A DNA stretch of 64,000 bases from Eretmocerus hayati. Taxonomy: Eukaryota; Arthropoda; Insecta; Hymenoptera; Aphelinidae. A model generated the notes under the pieces. The model was not told the origin of the DNA. It did not search any database and saw only the letters and a program-made list of their open reading frames with translations. How positions within the stretch are numbered: the first letter of the stretch is position 1; each line of letters starts with the position of its first letter. The stretch is taken from contig CM056744.1 of NCBI GenBank assembly GCA_029851415.1, forward strand, positions 121,614,838-121,678,837, read 5' to 3'. Positions 1 through 12,209 of this stretch are shown piece after piece. The position numbers and the translations under genes were made by a program.

Positions 1-1935
1 AACATGCAAATTTCTAGATATATGTAACTGTGACTATCATCTGAGCCTCGCGGATCCATTGAATTGGCATAAATATTTTTTACACTTATTCAAATCAACA
101 AGTATGTACACACAAGTTGAAAAGCCTCGCGGGGATAATCGTACACTTCAATGCTACAAACGGGGCCTCGAACGCGAGGAAAATCGTAAAACAAACGGTG
201 ACGACGCCGACGACGACGACGACGCAACTCATTACACGCGCTCCAATTTACATTATAAGCTTAGCTCTCTCGACGCATTCGATGTATACAAGTGTGTGTT
301 ATGCAAGTCTCATTTATGATGATAACGGAGCTGAAAATGACAGTGAACGAAAGCCGCGACGGGCCGTGTAACGACCCCCCAAATCGACCGTCAAACTTTT
401 ACTCAGCGATCGCGAGAAATTCCGTTGGCGCGCAAAGAGGGATCAATTGCGCGACAGGTTGATTGTCGGAAATTTTATTGCGCTCGCACTATTACGTTCG
501 ATTCCTCGGGGGCAATCGTTACAAAGCCCCATCGACTTTCCTGTTTCGATATACATCGGTATCGTACACGCTCTCGTGTGATTTCGACCTTGAGATTATA
601 GTCTGTCTGATGCCCTCCTCTCCCGCCGCATGTGTAATACCTATACACGTCGAGCTCCACGTGGTCGCTCGATAATAATGAGTCTGATCGAAAAGAGTGG
701 GGCGATTCATTCATCGAGATCCACCAGACCTCCCGCGTGCCTCTCTCGTTTCAATATAACGTGCCCCCATGCAACTCCGACAATTTTGTATCCTGGCTTC
801 GTATTGTAAAATTGACAACAATAGAAGTATGCCGGCGAATTTTACCGCTAGAGTGTAATTATTACCGTTAACCTAAAACTTTTTAGGTATTTGCAAAAAT
901 ATGAAATTGCTAGGCTATTTTTCATCAAGAATTCACTACTTCAAAGTGTACGAACCAAACGAACCAAAAAAAGTTTATCCATAATCTACAAAACCCTGAA
1001 TCCACAAAACGGCAAACATAAACTCTAATATTTTTGCGGATACTGGAAAAGTTACAGGTCAACGGTAAAATTTGACAGGTTAGCGGTAAAATCCACCGGC
1101 ATACTTTACCGGCAATTTGATCGTCAATTTGATGATACGGCCTTACACGCAGTCTATTCGAGAACCTTCTTTGAGGGTTGATCTTTTTCCGGTTGTTTTT
1201 TGCGTACTGGGCGATTTATGAATGTTATCAATTTTACAATGAGAGAAAACCTTTGTGCAATACTTTTTACACCGGTCAAATTAATTTTCGATTGACTGCT
1301 TGCACTCTACCAGGACTCGATCGATACCGATTTGTAAGTCGATGTCAAAATTAATCAGTAGAGACGAACTTTTCGATTGCAAGCTGTAGGACGAGTGTAT
1401 GAAATTGTACGTGTACCCGCCAATGCAGCTGAGGAATTGAAGAGCTTCAAGAGCTCCACAAAAAATTTGCAATTGCACGGATGGAAGGAATGTGAAGCCA
1501 ATCAATCATCACCTGACAAATCAAGCTGTCTAATGTTCCTTCTTTATATCCGTTGTCTTTCAAAAGTGAACGCGTTATTTTCACTTTTGACGTAAGCCGC
1601 TGTACGGGAAGGTTAAATTGATAGCCAGCAATAACTGACGGGTTTAAGTGGAATTCAATATAATGACTGTGCATCCAATTAGCGAGCGAGCAGGGCCATT
1701 TCCTCGTTGCATTATATTTTCAAGATTACGATATTTGCCACTCGCTATCCATTTCAATTTGCAACCTCGCGTATTACTGCTTCCATAAATGATTATGTAG
1801 CCAATTCGATCAACAAGGATGCATATTTTTGCAATCTTTTATCCAGCCTCCAAGTGTAGAATAACGCGTACTTTGCTCCTCACTCATGTGCCTCTTACAC
1901 CAAATAACTCGGAGAATTACCAATTCAGAACTCAC
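1..1935. other. ACSS2 intron 2 (part); no gene seen
   Basis: By position this is intron of the minus-strand ACSS2 gene. I found no further exon of the enzyme in it. It contains a short GAC/GACGAC microsatellite near 197-226 and otherwise AT-rich unique sequence. Confidence 0.6.
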
Positions 1936-2151
1936 CAATAAAATGCTATTTGATCGCCCTTTCCATTTTTGACATTCTTGTCGAGCAAATTGAAGCTCAA
2001 ATTCGTAGACGCGCCGTCCATCCATTTGATGAATATGTCGCCCTCGTTGATATCGAAATTGTATGAAAAAAACTTGTCCTCTGTTGTGTGCGTCTCCCAA
2101 TAGAACTCCTTCGCAATTTCGCCCCAAAATTGTTCTGGATGTTTCAACGAC
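1936..2151 (-). CDS. ACSS2: ACSS2 coding exon 2
   Basis: Bounded by an acceptor ccgttacag (ending at 2152) and a donor GTGAGT (1935-1930). It is 216 nt: one base finishing an Arg codon, 71 codons and two bases of a Trp codon. It encodes the conserved EQFWGEIAKEFYWE and IFIKWMDGA segments of acetyl-CoA synthetases. Confidence 0.93.
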
Positions 2152-5100
2152 CTGTAACGGATAATTCAGAATCAATTTATTTTCCCACTTTATTCAATTT
2201 CTTCCATCTAAGATATTTTGAAACATTAACACGTTCGCTGCGGGGACCCACGGGTGGGTCCCGCGATTTTTCACTTTCCAATATCATCCAGTCCGTAATG
2301 ACTCGAAAAGTATACCCAGTAAGAACTTTCCAAGGTGATTTAACCTGTCTAGGGCTCAACCAGTGAACCAAAAAAGAGTTTGCTCCGATCCAAGCATTTT
2401 TACCAGGACACGGGGGTCCAGTACATAAGAGAAATAAAATCACGAAAAACTGGATTGAACGCCATAATTCCGCTACTAGATTGAGAATCAGACAATAAGA
2501 ATTTGAAAGAGTTGCATATTATTTTTGTTCTTGCAACTTTTTTACGACGAAATTAAGAACATAAATATTGGCACAGAAGTTTGATCCTCCGATTTGACAG
2601 TACAGACGATCGAGCGACTTTTTCAACGCGGGGGCCAGTATCAGTGACAGGCAGTTGTCGGAACCTGTTATTGAGAGCCCTGTTATCGATTGCAGGTGTA
2701 CGGAGCGCCGCCGTCTCCGCCGAGAGACGTTTTGTAGCAGGTATATAGGGTTGAGGGTCGCGCCGGTGAGCCAGCAGAGCCTGATGCATCGCATGGCTCG
2801 TATGCACCCCGAAGAAAATCGATCAGGCGCAAGCTGAGCAAGGATGCTTCTGAGGTCGCGCGAGTTTTGCACGTGGCTACACAATATCCGAGGAGTATTA
2901 TTACGATGTTTCCACAGTGCCTTTTTGGGGCTTTCCGAAAGAAAAAATCTCCTCGACTGACCTAGAGAAAAACATACTTTTACGTATGTCAATCGAAAAT
3001 CACGCCTATCTTGAACTTAACTGATCGATCTTTGCGGATTTCTCTGAGCTCTTAAGCTCCATTGAATTGCTATTGCCATCCACATTTATTAAAATAGAAT
3101 CGGGATAATTCGTCTGACCTATCACCAAGATAGGCCCGATCCGAGTGCCAAAATGAGGTTTCAAATTTGAAAATCAAAGCTATACCAAATTCGTCAAGAT
3201 GCATATAATGTGCACAGAAACGTAAAAAATGATTGGTCACAAACTCTAAATCTTGCATGTACTTATTGGTGACACCTTCTGATTAGTTCCGCTAATATTT
3301 ACAAATACAATCATCAAACGCGAGATCAAAGGTTTACAAACACCAATTGTTTGTAGATGTGGCCACCGAATTCCCCAGCAGTTGAATTTGCATTCAAGAT
3401 TTCATATTGTGTAAAGATTTTTGGTAATATTCTTCCACAAAAATGTTTTTGGAGTTGCTCTAAGGTACGTATAATCTTGCCCTTTTGTCACATTAATCAG
3501 AAACCGTTTCAGTTACTTTCTAAAAAGACAGGCATCGATTCAACTTGAATTGCCTTACGTTCGATTCAAATAAGCCCATCAGAAAGATTTTGACCTTATT
3601 AAGTTACTTTTTGCTGCGCATTCGTAAAACATCATTTTGACAATTGAATCCTCTACCTTGAGTTCAAATTGAGATCCTAATACCCCTCAGTATCACCAGA
3701 CTACAGTAGGAAAAAACCAAATCGATTGATTGGAGTCATAGCTGTGCCCTAATTCGTACAAAAATCACTAGATCTCCGCTCCTCTTACCAAATCACTTTA
3801 AATTAAAGGCTGCGCCGCACTGAAAAATTCTAGCCTAATACGAACGAAGTAAGATGGCACCCGAGAGAATGCCCTCCGTAGTCACGGGAAAATTCTAGAG
3901 GGTGTTTTTCCGGTGTCACGGAATATAACATAGCTTCTGAGGACAAAATATTCTTGCTGCCTACATCACGTTAAATTCGAGTGGAAACTTGCATTTATGT
4001 ACTTATAAAATCACTCCTCCAAACATAAAATTCCGAATGGTTTGTCACGGAAATGCATCATTTCCCGTTACATGTTGAAATTATGAGCTTAGAGGGGTGA
4101 TTTTGGAAAAAAAGACAAGCAAATAAGCCCATTTTGGCTATACATCGGTGTTAAGAGTTATGAAAAACAGCGGACATATCGTTACTCCATATCGTAGATC
4201 TTGAATGATGGTAGCTGGTGAATCAAATCGGACCTGTCCCCATATCAGTTGGTAATAGCGGCTCAGAACATCAAATTCGCTAGTTTTCGCGGAATCATCC
4301 ATACATAACCCACATCCATCTCTAATGAGTTTACAGAATTTTTCCACTTTTTGTCAATACAGATCGAATCAATGTTTCGTGGTTCAGAAATTAGCGGAAT
4401 GTATCCGTTTTTTCCAACAGCGTCTGAGGTTTTCAGGGTAGATTTCGATTAATCGTTGTAGATAACACAATTTTCAATTTAAATCTTCAATCTTGATGTA
4501 TTTTTTGCGCAAAATTTTCTCAATGGAAATTTTGGGCGAACCATGCATGTGCATAATATGAAGTTGAGATACACTCATCATACATTTTTCATGTTACGTG
4601 GTAATTGTCTTGAAATAGACGCGGACAGTTCATGCCAACGTAAATTTCCTTGTAAATTTTGACCATCTCAAGCTCTTCCAGAGGGAAGAATGGGATTTAG
4701 AGCAGACTGAGATGCAAGGATACCCTTTATTCATCAATGAAAAACGTTTTTAAAGAACGTTCAAAATCCATTCCTTGAGTAAAATTGTATGAATACGGGT
4801 CGAAGGGATGGCAAGTACGTGTACAAGAACGTTTTCCGTTGCATCGAGCTTGCAAACGAAATTGCACATGGCTCAATCGGGAATGACGCATGTGTATGTG
4901 CACTGCCGGTAAGTACAACCTGCGCAACGCTCGAGTTTGCCGCAAGCACGGAATGATCGATATTCGCGGCGGCGGTACCAGTGGCGTCAAAACAGCTGCG
5001 GGGGCGCGCGCATTCAAACTGCACATTGCGTGGGAGGCAATCGATCCACAAGGGCTTGCAGATCTCTCAATGATTTTTTCAAATACTTTACTTTTCCTTA

Positions 5101-5357
5101 AACATTGAATATTGATCATCGGGTGCGGGAACAGGACCCTCGACTCGGTCGATTCGCGACGGAACCGACGAACCAACGAGACGCTTAGGAACTGTGAGCT
5201 TGCGCGATATCTCGCGGGATACACGAGTTTGCGAATGTGAACCAGGTGGGTAAAATAGCCCTCACCTCTCGTGCATGGCCTTGTACTGCTGCAGGCTGGA
5301 GCAGTGGGCGCCCGCGGCGAGCTCCGGATCCGGCAAGTACAGCTTCGTCTCGGCCAT
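1936..5357 (-). CDS. ACSS2: Acetyl-CoA synthetase, cytosolic type (partial gene, first two coding exons)
   Basis: Activates acetate to acetyl-CoA with ATP via an acetyl-adenylate, supplying cytosolic and nuclear acetyl-CoA. Two minus-strand exons splice in phase. Exon 1 encodes the start and a stretch reading LYLPDPELAAGAHCSSLQQY; exon 2 reads HPEQFWGEIAKEFYWE, then FFSYNFDINEGDIFIKWMDG and DQIAFYW. This is the N-terminal block of animal ACSS enzymes (EQFW, YNFD, IFIKWM, VAFYWEG). The first ~102 residues are present. The catalytic AMP-binding core (P-loop, adenylation motifs) lies beyond the left edge. Exon 1 ends in phase 2 and exon 2 starts with one base, restoring Arg-Ser. The gene symbol is by family resemblance (Drosophila name AcCoAS). 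Confidence 0.92.
2152..5265 (-). other. ACSS2: ACSS2 intron 1
   Basis: A 3.1-kb intron with GTGAGG donor and TTACAG acceptor. It holds a small GC-rich hairpin (ggggacccac/gtgggtcccg at about 2239-2263) and no recognisable coding exon. Confidence 0.8.
5266..5357 (-). CDS. ACSS2: ACSS2 coding exon 1
   Basis: The ATG is the reverse complement of 5355-5357; the exon runs 92 nt to a GTGAGG donor at 5265-5260 and ends in phase 2. The first residues are MAETKLYLPDPEL. The frame stays open upstream through a CAG-repeat leader (about 5397-5416) but has no nearby in-frame ATG, so this start was chosen. Confidence 0.88.
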
Positions 5358-5760
5358 GGCTCTGTGCAGCTGCAGTACTCTTGCTCGTCGGCTTTGCTGC
5401 TGCTGCTGCTGCTGCGGCCACACGCCGAGCTTTTTTTCCCCGCTGCAGAAATCTACCTGTACGGCTCTGTATACCTATATGTAATACCGACGCTTGTATT
5501 TACGCACGGTGATTATTCAGCCAAGACCAGCTCGGCACGAACGGCTTCGACTCGCGATTTCGAGTTTTATGTTATTTGTAGATATGATGTGCGCTGACCG
5601 GAGCCGAACCGACCCGCGACGCCAAGCGCAGCTCGACTGATCATCAGAGCTTCGATCCAAACGAGCGAAGGTAGAGCCACATAACCCGAATGAGCGCCCC
5701 ACCATCTCGCTCTCATCAGTTCGTGCTCGGCGCGCGCCACGGTTGTGAGCTTGCAATGAT
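5358..5760 (-). promoter_or_regulatory. ACSS2 5' leader and probable promoter region
   Basis: A CpG-rich block directly upstream of the ACSS2 start, standing out from AT-rich surroundings. It includes a CAG/CTG run at about 5395-5416. I cannot place the transcription start; no clear TATA box was seen. Confidence 0.4.
5395..5416. repeat. GCT/CAG microsatellite
   Basis: Seven tandem GCT triplets on the plus strand (CAG on the minus strand), within the probable ACSS2 leader. Confidence 0.85.
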
Positions 5761-6411
5761 GGCCGCAAGCTCTCTTTGACCATACGTGGGTTGCGACTCG
5801 ATTTTCAAAGGCGGACTCTGAATTACCTGCGTTTGGATGGATTTTCGAGCGGTCGGATAGCGCTTATCGATAACACGACAGCGCTCTGTTTGTTGCTGGG
5901 TGCACTCGCAGCGAGTGCAGATTTCGACTCAGGGGTTGAAAAAGCTTCAAACGCTCTCTTTCATTTCGCGAGAGCGATGTACTGAAATGAATTTGAGAAT
6001 GAATGACCTAAAGCCGCGTAATGACCTGAGATGTTGGGCGATTTTGAGAAATTTTCGCAAAAAGGATACCAAAAGATTTTCGAGTGTCTCGGAACGGTGA
6101 AGCATATCCATGCACCAGCAAGATGGGGAATTGATGTCCAGAACATTTTCGAATTCTACAACCATAGCAAAGACGCAGAAATAATAATGGAAGATATGGA
6201 TCCCAATGAGGAATAAGTTGGTTTCAGAGTGGGATGTCTTTTGGAAAAACTATTCGAGATCACGTCTAGTCTAGAGAGCAATTACAGTCTACATATAAAC
6301 ACAAAGGATAAAACAGAATGATTAAATATTGAATTCGTAAATCTGCAATGAAGGACTAGTTATTCATTTCTCTATTATTGATTTCGGATTTGAGTCCAAT
6401 TTTGATGAGAG
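5761..6411. other. Intergenic, no gene seen
   Basis: Open frames on both strands are short and resemble no family. No splice-bounded exon is evident. Confidence 0.5.
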
Positions 6412-6480
6412 ATTATCGATCGGGAATTGGTCGTCGAGATGTTGATCAAAGAAGAAATGCATTTGACTGACATCGTGAAA

Positions 6481-6565
6481 AAAATGCCGGGGCCCAGGAT
6501 CGAACTGGGAACCTCCCTCTTACCGGGTTAAAATGCTCTATCCATTGAGCTATCCACCAGGGCCC
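6481..6565 (-). tRNA. tRNA-like pseudogene (left arm)
   Basis: On the minus strand it reads a D-arm GCTC-loop-GAGC, an A-box-like TAGCTCAATGG and a perfect B box AGTTCGATCC with a T-stem of CCCAG/CTGGG. The anticodon loop appears one base short (ACCCGG), so it is more likely a tRNA-derived pseudogene than a functional tRNA. Confidence 0.5.
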
Positions 6566-6635
6566 GCTAGATTGAATTCTGCGCTGGCTGAAATAATGGC
6601 GCTGATGCATATGAGTGTCATCGAGACAAGAATCT

Positions 6636-6717
6636 GCCGGGCCCTGATGGATAGCTCAATGGATAGAGCATGTTAACCCGGTAATAGGGAGGTTCCCAGT
6701 TCGATCCTGGGCCCCGG
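6636..6717 (+). tRNA. tRNA-like pseudogene (right arm)
   Basis: A plus-strand copy of the left-arm sequence with the same D-arm, B box and GCCGGGC/GCCCCGGC-like acceptor ends. It differs from the other copy at several bases in and near the anticodon stem, while the weakly paired anticodon stem is kept. Confidence 0.5.
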
Positions 6718-6900
6718 CCCCGATTTTCTCACGATGTCAGTCAAATGAATTTCTTCTTTGATCAACATCTCGACGATCAATTCCCGATCGATAATTTCCC
6801 ACTAGAAATGGCCTCAAACATGCGAGGACTAATCTCAATGAATCAGATGAGTATTTCTGTTTTGCTCATCATTTTTCTGCAACAATTACAAATTTTCCAC

Positions 6901-7207
6901 TAACAAGGAGAGCATCAGGTCTGCGGAACACGGATCTTGATGAAACTCTGGGAATCTTCTTGTTTTGGTGAGGAATGAAGGTAGATCCAGAAGGGTTTCG
7001 TCCAATGGGGCTCCCGGGGGCTCCTATCCTGAGATACAGATATGGAGATCAGCATATACTGACAATGCTAACCTTTATGGCTGTATCTCAGGATAGGAGG
7101 CCCATTGGACTTAACTCTTGGAGATACCTCCATATTTCACCTAAACGAGATGATTCCCAGAGTTTCATCAAGATCCGTATTCCGCAGACCTGATGCTCTC
7201 CTTGTAA
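6901..7207. mobile_element. MITE, PIF/Harbinger-like (TAA target duplication)
   Basis: Terminal inverted repeats CAAGGAGAGCATCAGGTCTG and its complement bound 6904-7204, flanked by TAA at 6901-6903 and 7205-7207. The arms remain complementary well inward, giving a hairpin. A three-base TWA duplication is the signature of the PIF/Harbinger superfamily. No transposase is encoded. Confidence 0.72.
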
Positions 7208-10200
7208 GTCTTACGGCGTTCGAGTGTCATATTAACTTGACACCTTAAACTCAATATTAACTTACCAATTTTGAGAATGTTGCTCTGAAATCTCGCTTCC
7301 TCGTAAACTTATGTCTTGAGAATGAGTAGAAAAGGAAATGCACTTCTGATGCATCCGTCTGATTGACCAGGGAAATTAAGGAGGACGCCGATTTTTGCGA
7401 GTTTTGTCGTCATCCTGGTCGATCGAGGGTCCGAGTAGTAGCAGAATAATTAGCATCCCCGAGATTTCTCTTCGACTGTCGGAGTTTGACCAATCGTTTC
7501 ACATGCGGCAACGAATCGTCCGTGAAATCGATGCCCTTTGCACAATTCTATGGGCTATCTGCGTCAGACGATGCAAAGATCCAAAGTGCTACGCACACTA
7601 AAACGTGCGTCGACGACGACTCGTCGATAATTTTAATGATCAATTGAGATTTTCATTCATTGTTGTGTGACAGAAAATTTTGAGATCCAGCATTTCTAAT
7701 CAAACAAGTAAAATGTTACGAATCTATTGTTGTTCTCTTGTTCGTAAATCTGTTTAAATCCTCCATGTGCGCTTCCAATTGCAACTAAATTTTTGTAACT
7801 TCTGACCTGGTCCTGTCAATTTGTGCGACAAACGGCGAATTGTCCAACGAATAGCATAGAAAAATGAGTAGCAATGAATCTGTACGAAAAGAATTCATTC
7901 CTTATTTGAGATATATCATTCAGTCTATTTTCAACATCTCAGTTTTCATACTCTGATCAATTTTCACTTGATTAAGAATGAAATAATTGAGTAAATTTCC
8001 CATATACAGGTTTCGCGACATATCGCCGAGCTATCGTGAAATCAAATCGCCGAGCTATCGCCAAGTCATCGCCGTTTTGTCACGGACATGTCGACAATGG
8101 GAATTTGCGATAGCTCGGTGACATGTCGCTAATATTTCCAATTTCTACGCGGGGTGTAAAGTGCGGGGGTCTGGACTGAGGTCGCCTTGCTTACGAATCG
8201 GGCTGACTCTCCACTAATGTATTGCTGCTTTTGAAAACTGTGGTTCTATAGCATCTTCTTATAGGAATGATCGACTCACCGTTGTAACTTTATGCGTATC
8301 GCATGTGAAAATGAAAAATATGAAAACTAGTCTTCGTTTCGAGTGGTTTTGAGTGAAAAAATGACAAAATTGAAAGCCACAATTTCCCGGTGAAAGGGCA
8401 TTGCTTCTATATTAATAGGATTGATAGATTTTTCCTAAAATCCCACTCGGAGAAGTTGAGTCAGACCTGATGGAATGTAATAAAATTCTCCCCATCCGAG
8501 CAAATGTCACTGTTGTTACATATATGTTGAGTCCTGATATCGACTCGACTTCAGGACTGTTGAGTGTACAAAAATAATGCTGATCCAATGCGAGGTTTCT
8601 CAGTAAATTATCAGACTTTAGTGCAGAACACATTTATTGAATTTTGTACATCCATTGCATGAGTTATCCTAGAGGAGTGTACGTTGCATTCAGATTATTT
8701 TTCTTGGCAACATAACAATAGAGTGTGTTCCATGGAACTTGTTCCAATTGATGATTGTTTCCTCGCTGTAGCATGAGATACTCATTTCGAATCTCCTCCT
8801 CGTCTGACAATTGTCTAAATCTCGATTAGGCGTTCTGTTTACATTTTACAAAATATTATTCGTACGCTGAAGATGGCATCTTATCTTACGTTATTTCTTC
8901 ACTCTCGAGAATCCAAGGCAATACTTTACGCAAAGCTAGATCAGTTTTCAATCCGATTCTCCCACTCCTTATATTCAAAAATGTTCAGAAGACAACATTT
9001 ACAAAAGTTTTTTCAGAGATACTAGCGATGAAGCATTTGAAAGTGTTTCAATTGATATCTGATATCAATATGACAAATCGAGACACGGACGACTGCATTT
9101 CGAAAGGCATCAAAGACCATGCACTTCATTTTGCACATTAGATATGTTCGGACTGTTTCATTTATGCCAATTTTCGAGAAGAGCTGATTGAAACATACCA
9201 ACTATCCATGGAAGTTCTGCGAACATGTTCTGGTCACGTTATTTTCGTATGATCGATATATTTCAGTGGAGTCGATTTACCAATCAAAAATTGCTCCGAG
9301 ACTGGTCCAGACTTCAAATCTACTTTGTTTGGGAAGATCATTGGGAAAAAAATACAAAAAAGTCTGTTGATTCCTATGGAAAATACGATCTGTGAGTTAG
9401 TCTTTGATCCAGTTCGGTATGTAGCTGCCCATATATTTCATTCTCGCCGATTGTTTTACTTCGTAAGTAATAAATAGTTTGATGAGGAATTGCTCTGAAA
9501 AATGGAATGCAAGAGGAATGGTGTTCATCGGTATGAATAAATGATACCGTTGGAACAACAAATTCGGGTTGTAAATTCGAAACGCGCCCGTGGCCTTGTC
9601 TCTCTGGAAAAGCCGTGTGTGTGTGTGGGAACGTTCCGATACTTCTCTGATATCTAATTATATTCGAGATAATGATTATTCATTTTTTTTTGTATATATT
9701 TTCGTCCGCTTGAGAAAGCCACTCGCCCGCAAGTGACGATCTCGCAGAATAACTTACATCTACTTTCACGATTGTCATATTTGTCATTGATCTCCAATCC
9801 CAGTTGAGTAATTTGAATTTCTTCTCGGAACGGTCGAATGTATGTACATATACGCCAAAGAGCACTCAGAACAAGGGTGGCTCTTGCACCTGATCAGTAA
9901 TTACATTTATTGTACAGTCTTCGCTTGCTCCGCTCGATTTTTACTATTATATCTATTTTCCATTCATTATCACCCATTCAAAATTTTAGGATAGACTACA
10001 CGAGTGTATCAGTGGGATAACAGAGCTTGAGAATTTGCTCACATTCTATTGATTGTTACTCGCTGTCTAAATATCTTTTTGATACGAAATACGGACAGGC
10101 TCAAGTCGGCTTTATCTATTCTGCACTATAACAGTGAGATATGCTCTATGAATTTTTTCTCCATTCAATTTCAATGATTTTGATGATAATCAAGACTACA

Positions 10201-11048
10201 AAAATACTCGGTCGGAAAATATCGTTACAATCAGCACTCTAGAAAGATAAACCGTAGGTGGACTCAATGTTTCATCATCAAATTCTCATTTGCCTGAACT
10301 TCATTTACTAATTACTTTGTTCTATTGATCCCCGTTGCGCCCGCGCCGTTTCCATTCTTCAATTCCGCGTCAATTTCGAAGGGCGAGATACCTCACTCAC
10401 TTTTGGAAACTTTTTAGAGAAATAAGTAAAATTTCGAACGGATTTCCGATCGGTCCGATTCCTCTAGATAATTGTCGTAATTCTCTTGACAGAATTTTGA
10501 CGATATCACATCAATTTTTTCATTATGTTACACCACAAATCTTTTTTCCACACTGAACTATACAATATTGACTTCACGGATGTGGGGGAGACTGAAAGGA
10601 TTCACATTCAAAACTGATGGTTCAATTGAATAAAATCTTACGCGAGTGATTGCCATCAACAGCACCATCAATTATAGAGTTCTCGGAAAATTCAAATTTC
10701 AGTTCATGAATCGTTTTGAATTGAGACGAATCGTTTTGACGTGAAAATACGATTTTGCATAAGAGTAGTATTGTTAGAGTCGAAACATCAATGACTGAGC
10801 CAACAGTCTTAAAAACTCTTAGAAAGAGCATTCCCGACTAGCGAGGGCCATTCATCGGAATTTTGTGTTGAGAAAAGCACCGTTCCGGTCTGAAAACAAG
10901 TACTTTCATTGGTTATGAGACTTTTGCCATTTCAGGGCTGAGGAAATGCAGATCGAGTAGAGCGAGCTCCATCATGTCTTACTATGATTTCGAGGTCATG
11001 GCATCGCATTCATATCACTCTTCAGCGCTTTTCTGACTGTTTGAAGTC
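7208..11048. other. Intergenic, no gene seen
   Basis: A short inverted repeat lies at about 8016-8130 (gcgacatatcgccgagctat ... atagctcggtgacatgtcgc). Apart from that the stretch is AT-rich, with only short open frames of unconvincing composition. Confidence 0.5.
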
Positions 11049-11286
11049 TTAGGGTGTGTCCACAAATAGCGCAGCTCACGGCTCACGCGCTATGGCTGAC
11101 TGAGACGGCCTATATGCATCACAACCTTTTGATTCATGGGATTATGGTGAAATTATAGAAATGTGACCACTTTCAGGAATTTTCGAGGAATGGGAAGCGA
11201 ATAGGCCGGCGAAGTGAGCGCTATAGCACGTGTGCCATGAGCTGCGCCATGCGCTATGCGCTGCGCTATTCGTGGACACACCCTTA
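11049..11286. mobile_element. MITE, PIF/Harbinger-like (TTA target duplication)
   Basis: The element at 11052-11283 (232 bp) begins GGGTGTGTCCACAAATAGCG and ends with the near-perfect complement, flanked by TTA at 11049-11051 and 11284-11286. The GGG start and TWA duplication fit PIF/Harbinger. The interior is a run of degenerate short GCGCTATG-like and GCTCACGG-like inverted motifs. Confidence 0.78.
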
Positions 11287-11290
11287 TTCG

Positions 11291-12209
11291 ACGGTGCTCT
11301 CAAAGCACGCCTGTACTCGGCTGCCGACCACGAGTGTATAAGTTCTTGTTGGATATGGTTCGGGACATCTATGGGATTACAACTTAACACGAATCACAAT
11401 AACCACTCGGGACCGTTTTTGAAAAAAAGCCAAGAAAGGGGGTTTTTTTGACAGTTTTCACTCTTCTACCCTCGATAACTCGGCGAGAAAGAATTTTATT
11501 GGAATATGCGTGGAGCAACTGTCTCTAGATCTTTTAAACATTCACAAGAAAAATGCTCACCCTTTTTCTCATATAACGCATCCAGTTTTCGTAGTAAACA
11601 TATTTCCGTCCAAGATCCATATTTTTCACGCTCTCGACCGCACAAATCCAAGAAAATACATTTTTCCATTTAAGGTTTCATAATGGACATATTTTCGTCA
11701 AAAAAATATGTATATTTTGTATCCATTCTCGTCGGTTTCGATGTAACTAAGAAAAAATATGGGCCTTGATCGAAAATACATCAATCAGGTACACAGGAGG
11801 CCTTAATGTGTAGAGATTTCTTTTGTCCAACGTTCAAAGATCCACATAAAGTTGCTCCACAAATTTTTCGATAAAATGTATTTCTTTTGAGTAAGAGGGT
11901 CAAATTCGTGAGAAATATGGGTCCCGCCGAGCAAAAATGGTTCATTGCGTAAACAGGATGTCTTATATATGGGGGAACGGGTAGAGATTTTTTCTTTTCG
12001 TGTCTCAAAAATCTACAAGAAGTTTCTCCACATATTTTTCAATAACATGCGTTCCCATCGAGTTAGCGAGAGTAGAAAAGTGAAAACTGTCAAAAACCAC
12101 CTGATTTTCGATTTTTTCCAAACCCGTCCCACAAATGTCCCGAACCATATCCAACAAAAGTCCCACTTACGGTCGGCAGCCGAGTATAGACGTGCTTCGA
12201 GAGTACCGT
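11291..12209. mobile_element. Foldback element of about 0.92 kb
   Basis: Immediately beside the previous MITE. The ends are inverted copies (acggtgctctcaaagcacg against cacggtactctcgaagcacg complement) and the similarity continues through tactcggctgccgacc and on toward the centre. No coding capacity is evident; target duplications are unclear. Confidence 0.6.

Larger units (their letters stand above)
6412..6795. mobile_element. Inverted-repeat element with a tRNA-like sequence in each arm
   Basis: The ends are inverted copies beginning attatcgatcgggaattg and ending caattcccgatcgataat; the arms stay complementary inward for about 150 bp each. Each arm carries a divergent tRNA-like copy (minus strand about 6481-6565, plus strand about 6636-6717), so the two face each other. 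A TA dinucleotide precedes the TCGATCGGG repeat on both sides and could be a TA target duplication. Non-autonomous: no transposase frame. Confidence 0.7.

Noticed and set aside
2226..2460. piggyBac-like element starting TTAACACGTTCGCTGC
   Set aside because: The left end looks right, but no matching inverted end with TTAA was found downstream.
5185..5421. Ala-rich minus-strand frame overlapping ACSS2 exon 1
   Set aside because: It is the wrong frame over the CAG repeat; the ACSS2 frame is supported by family match and splicing to exon 2.
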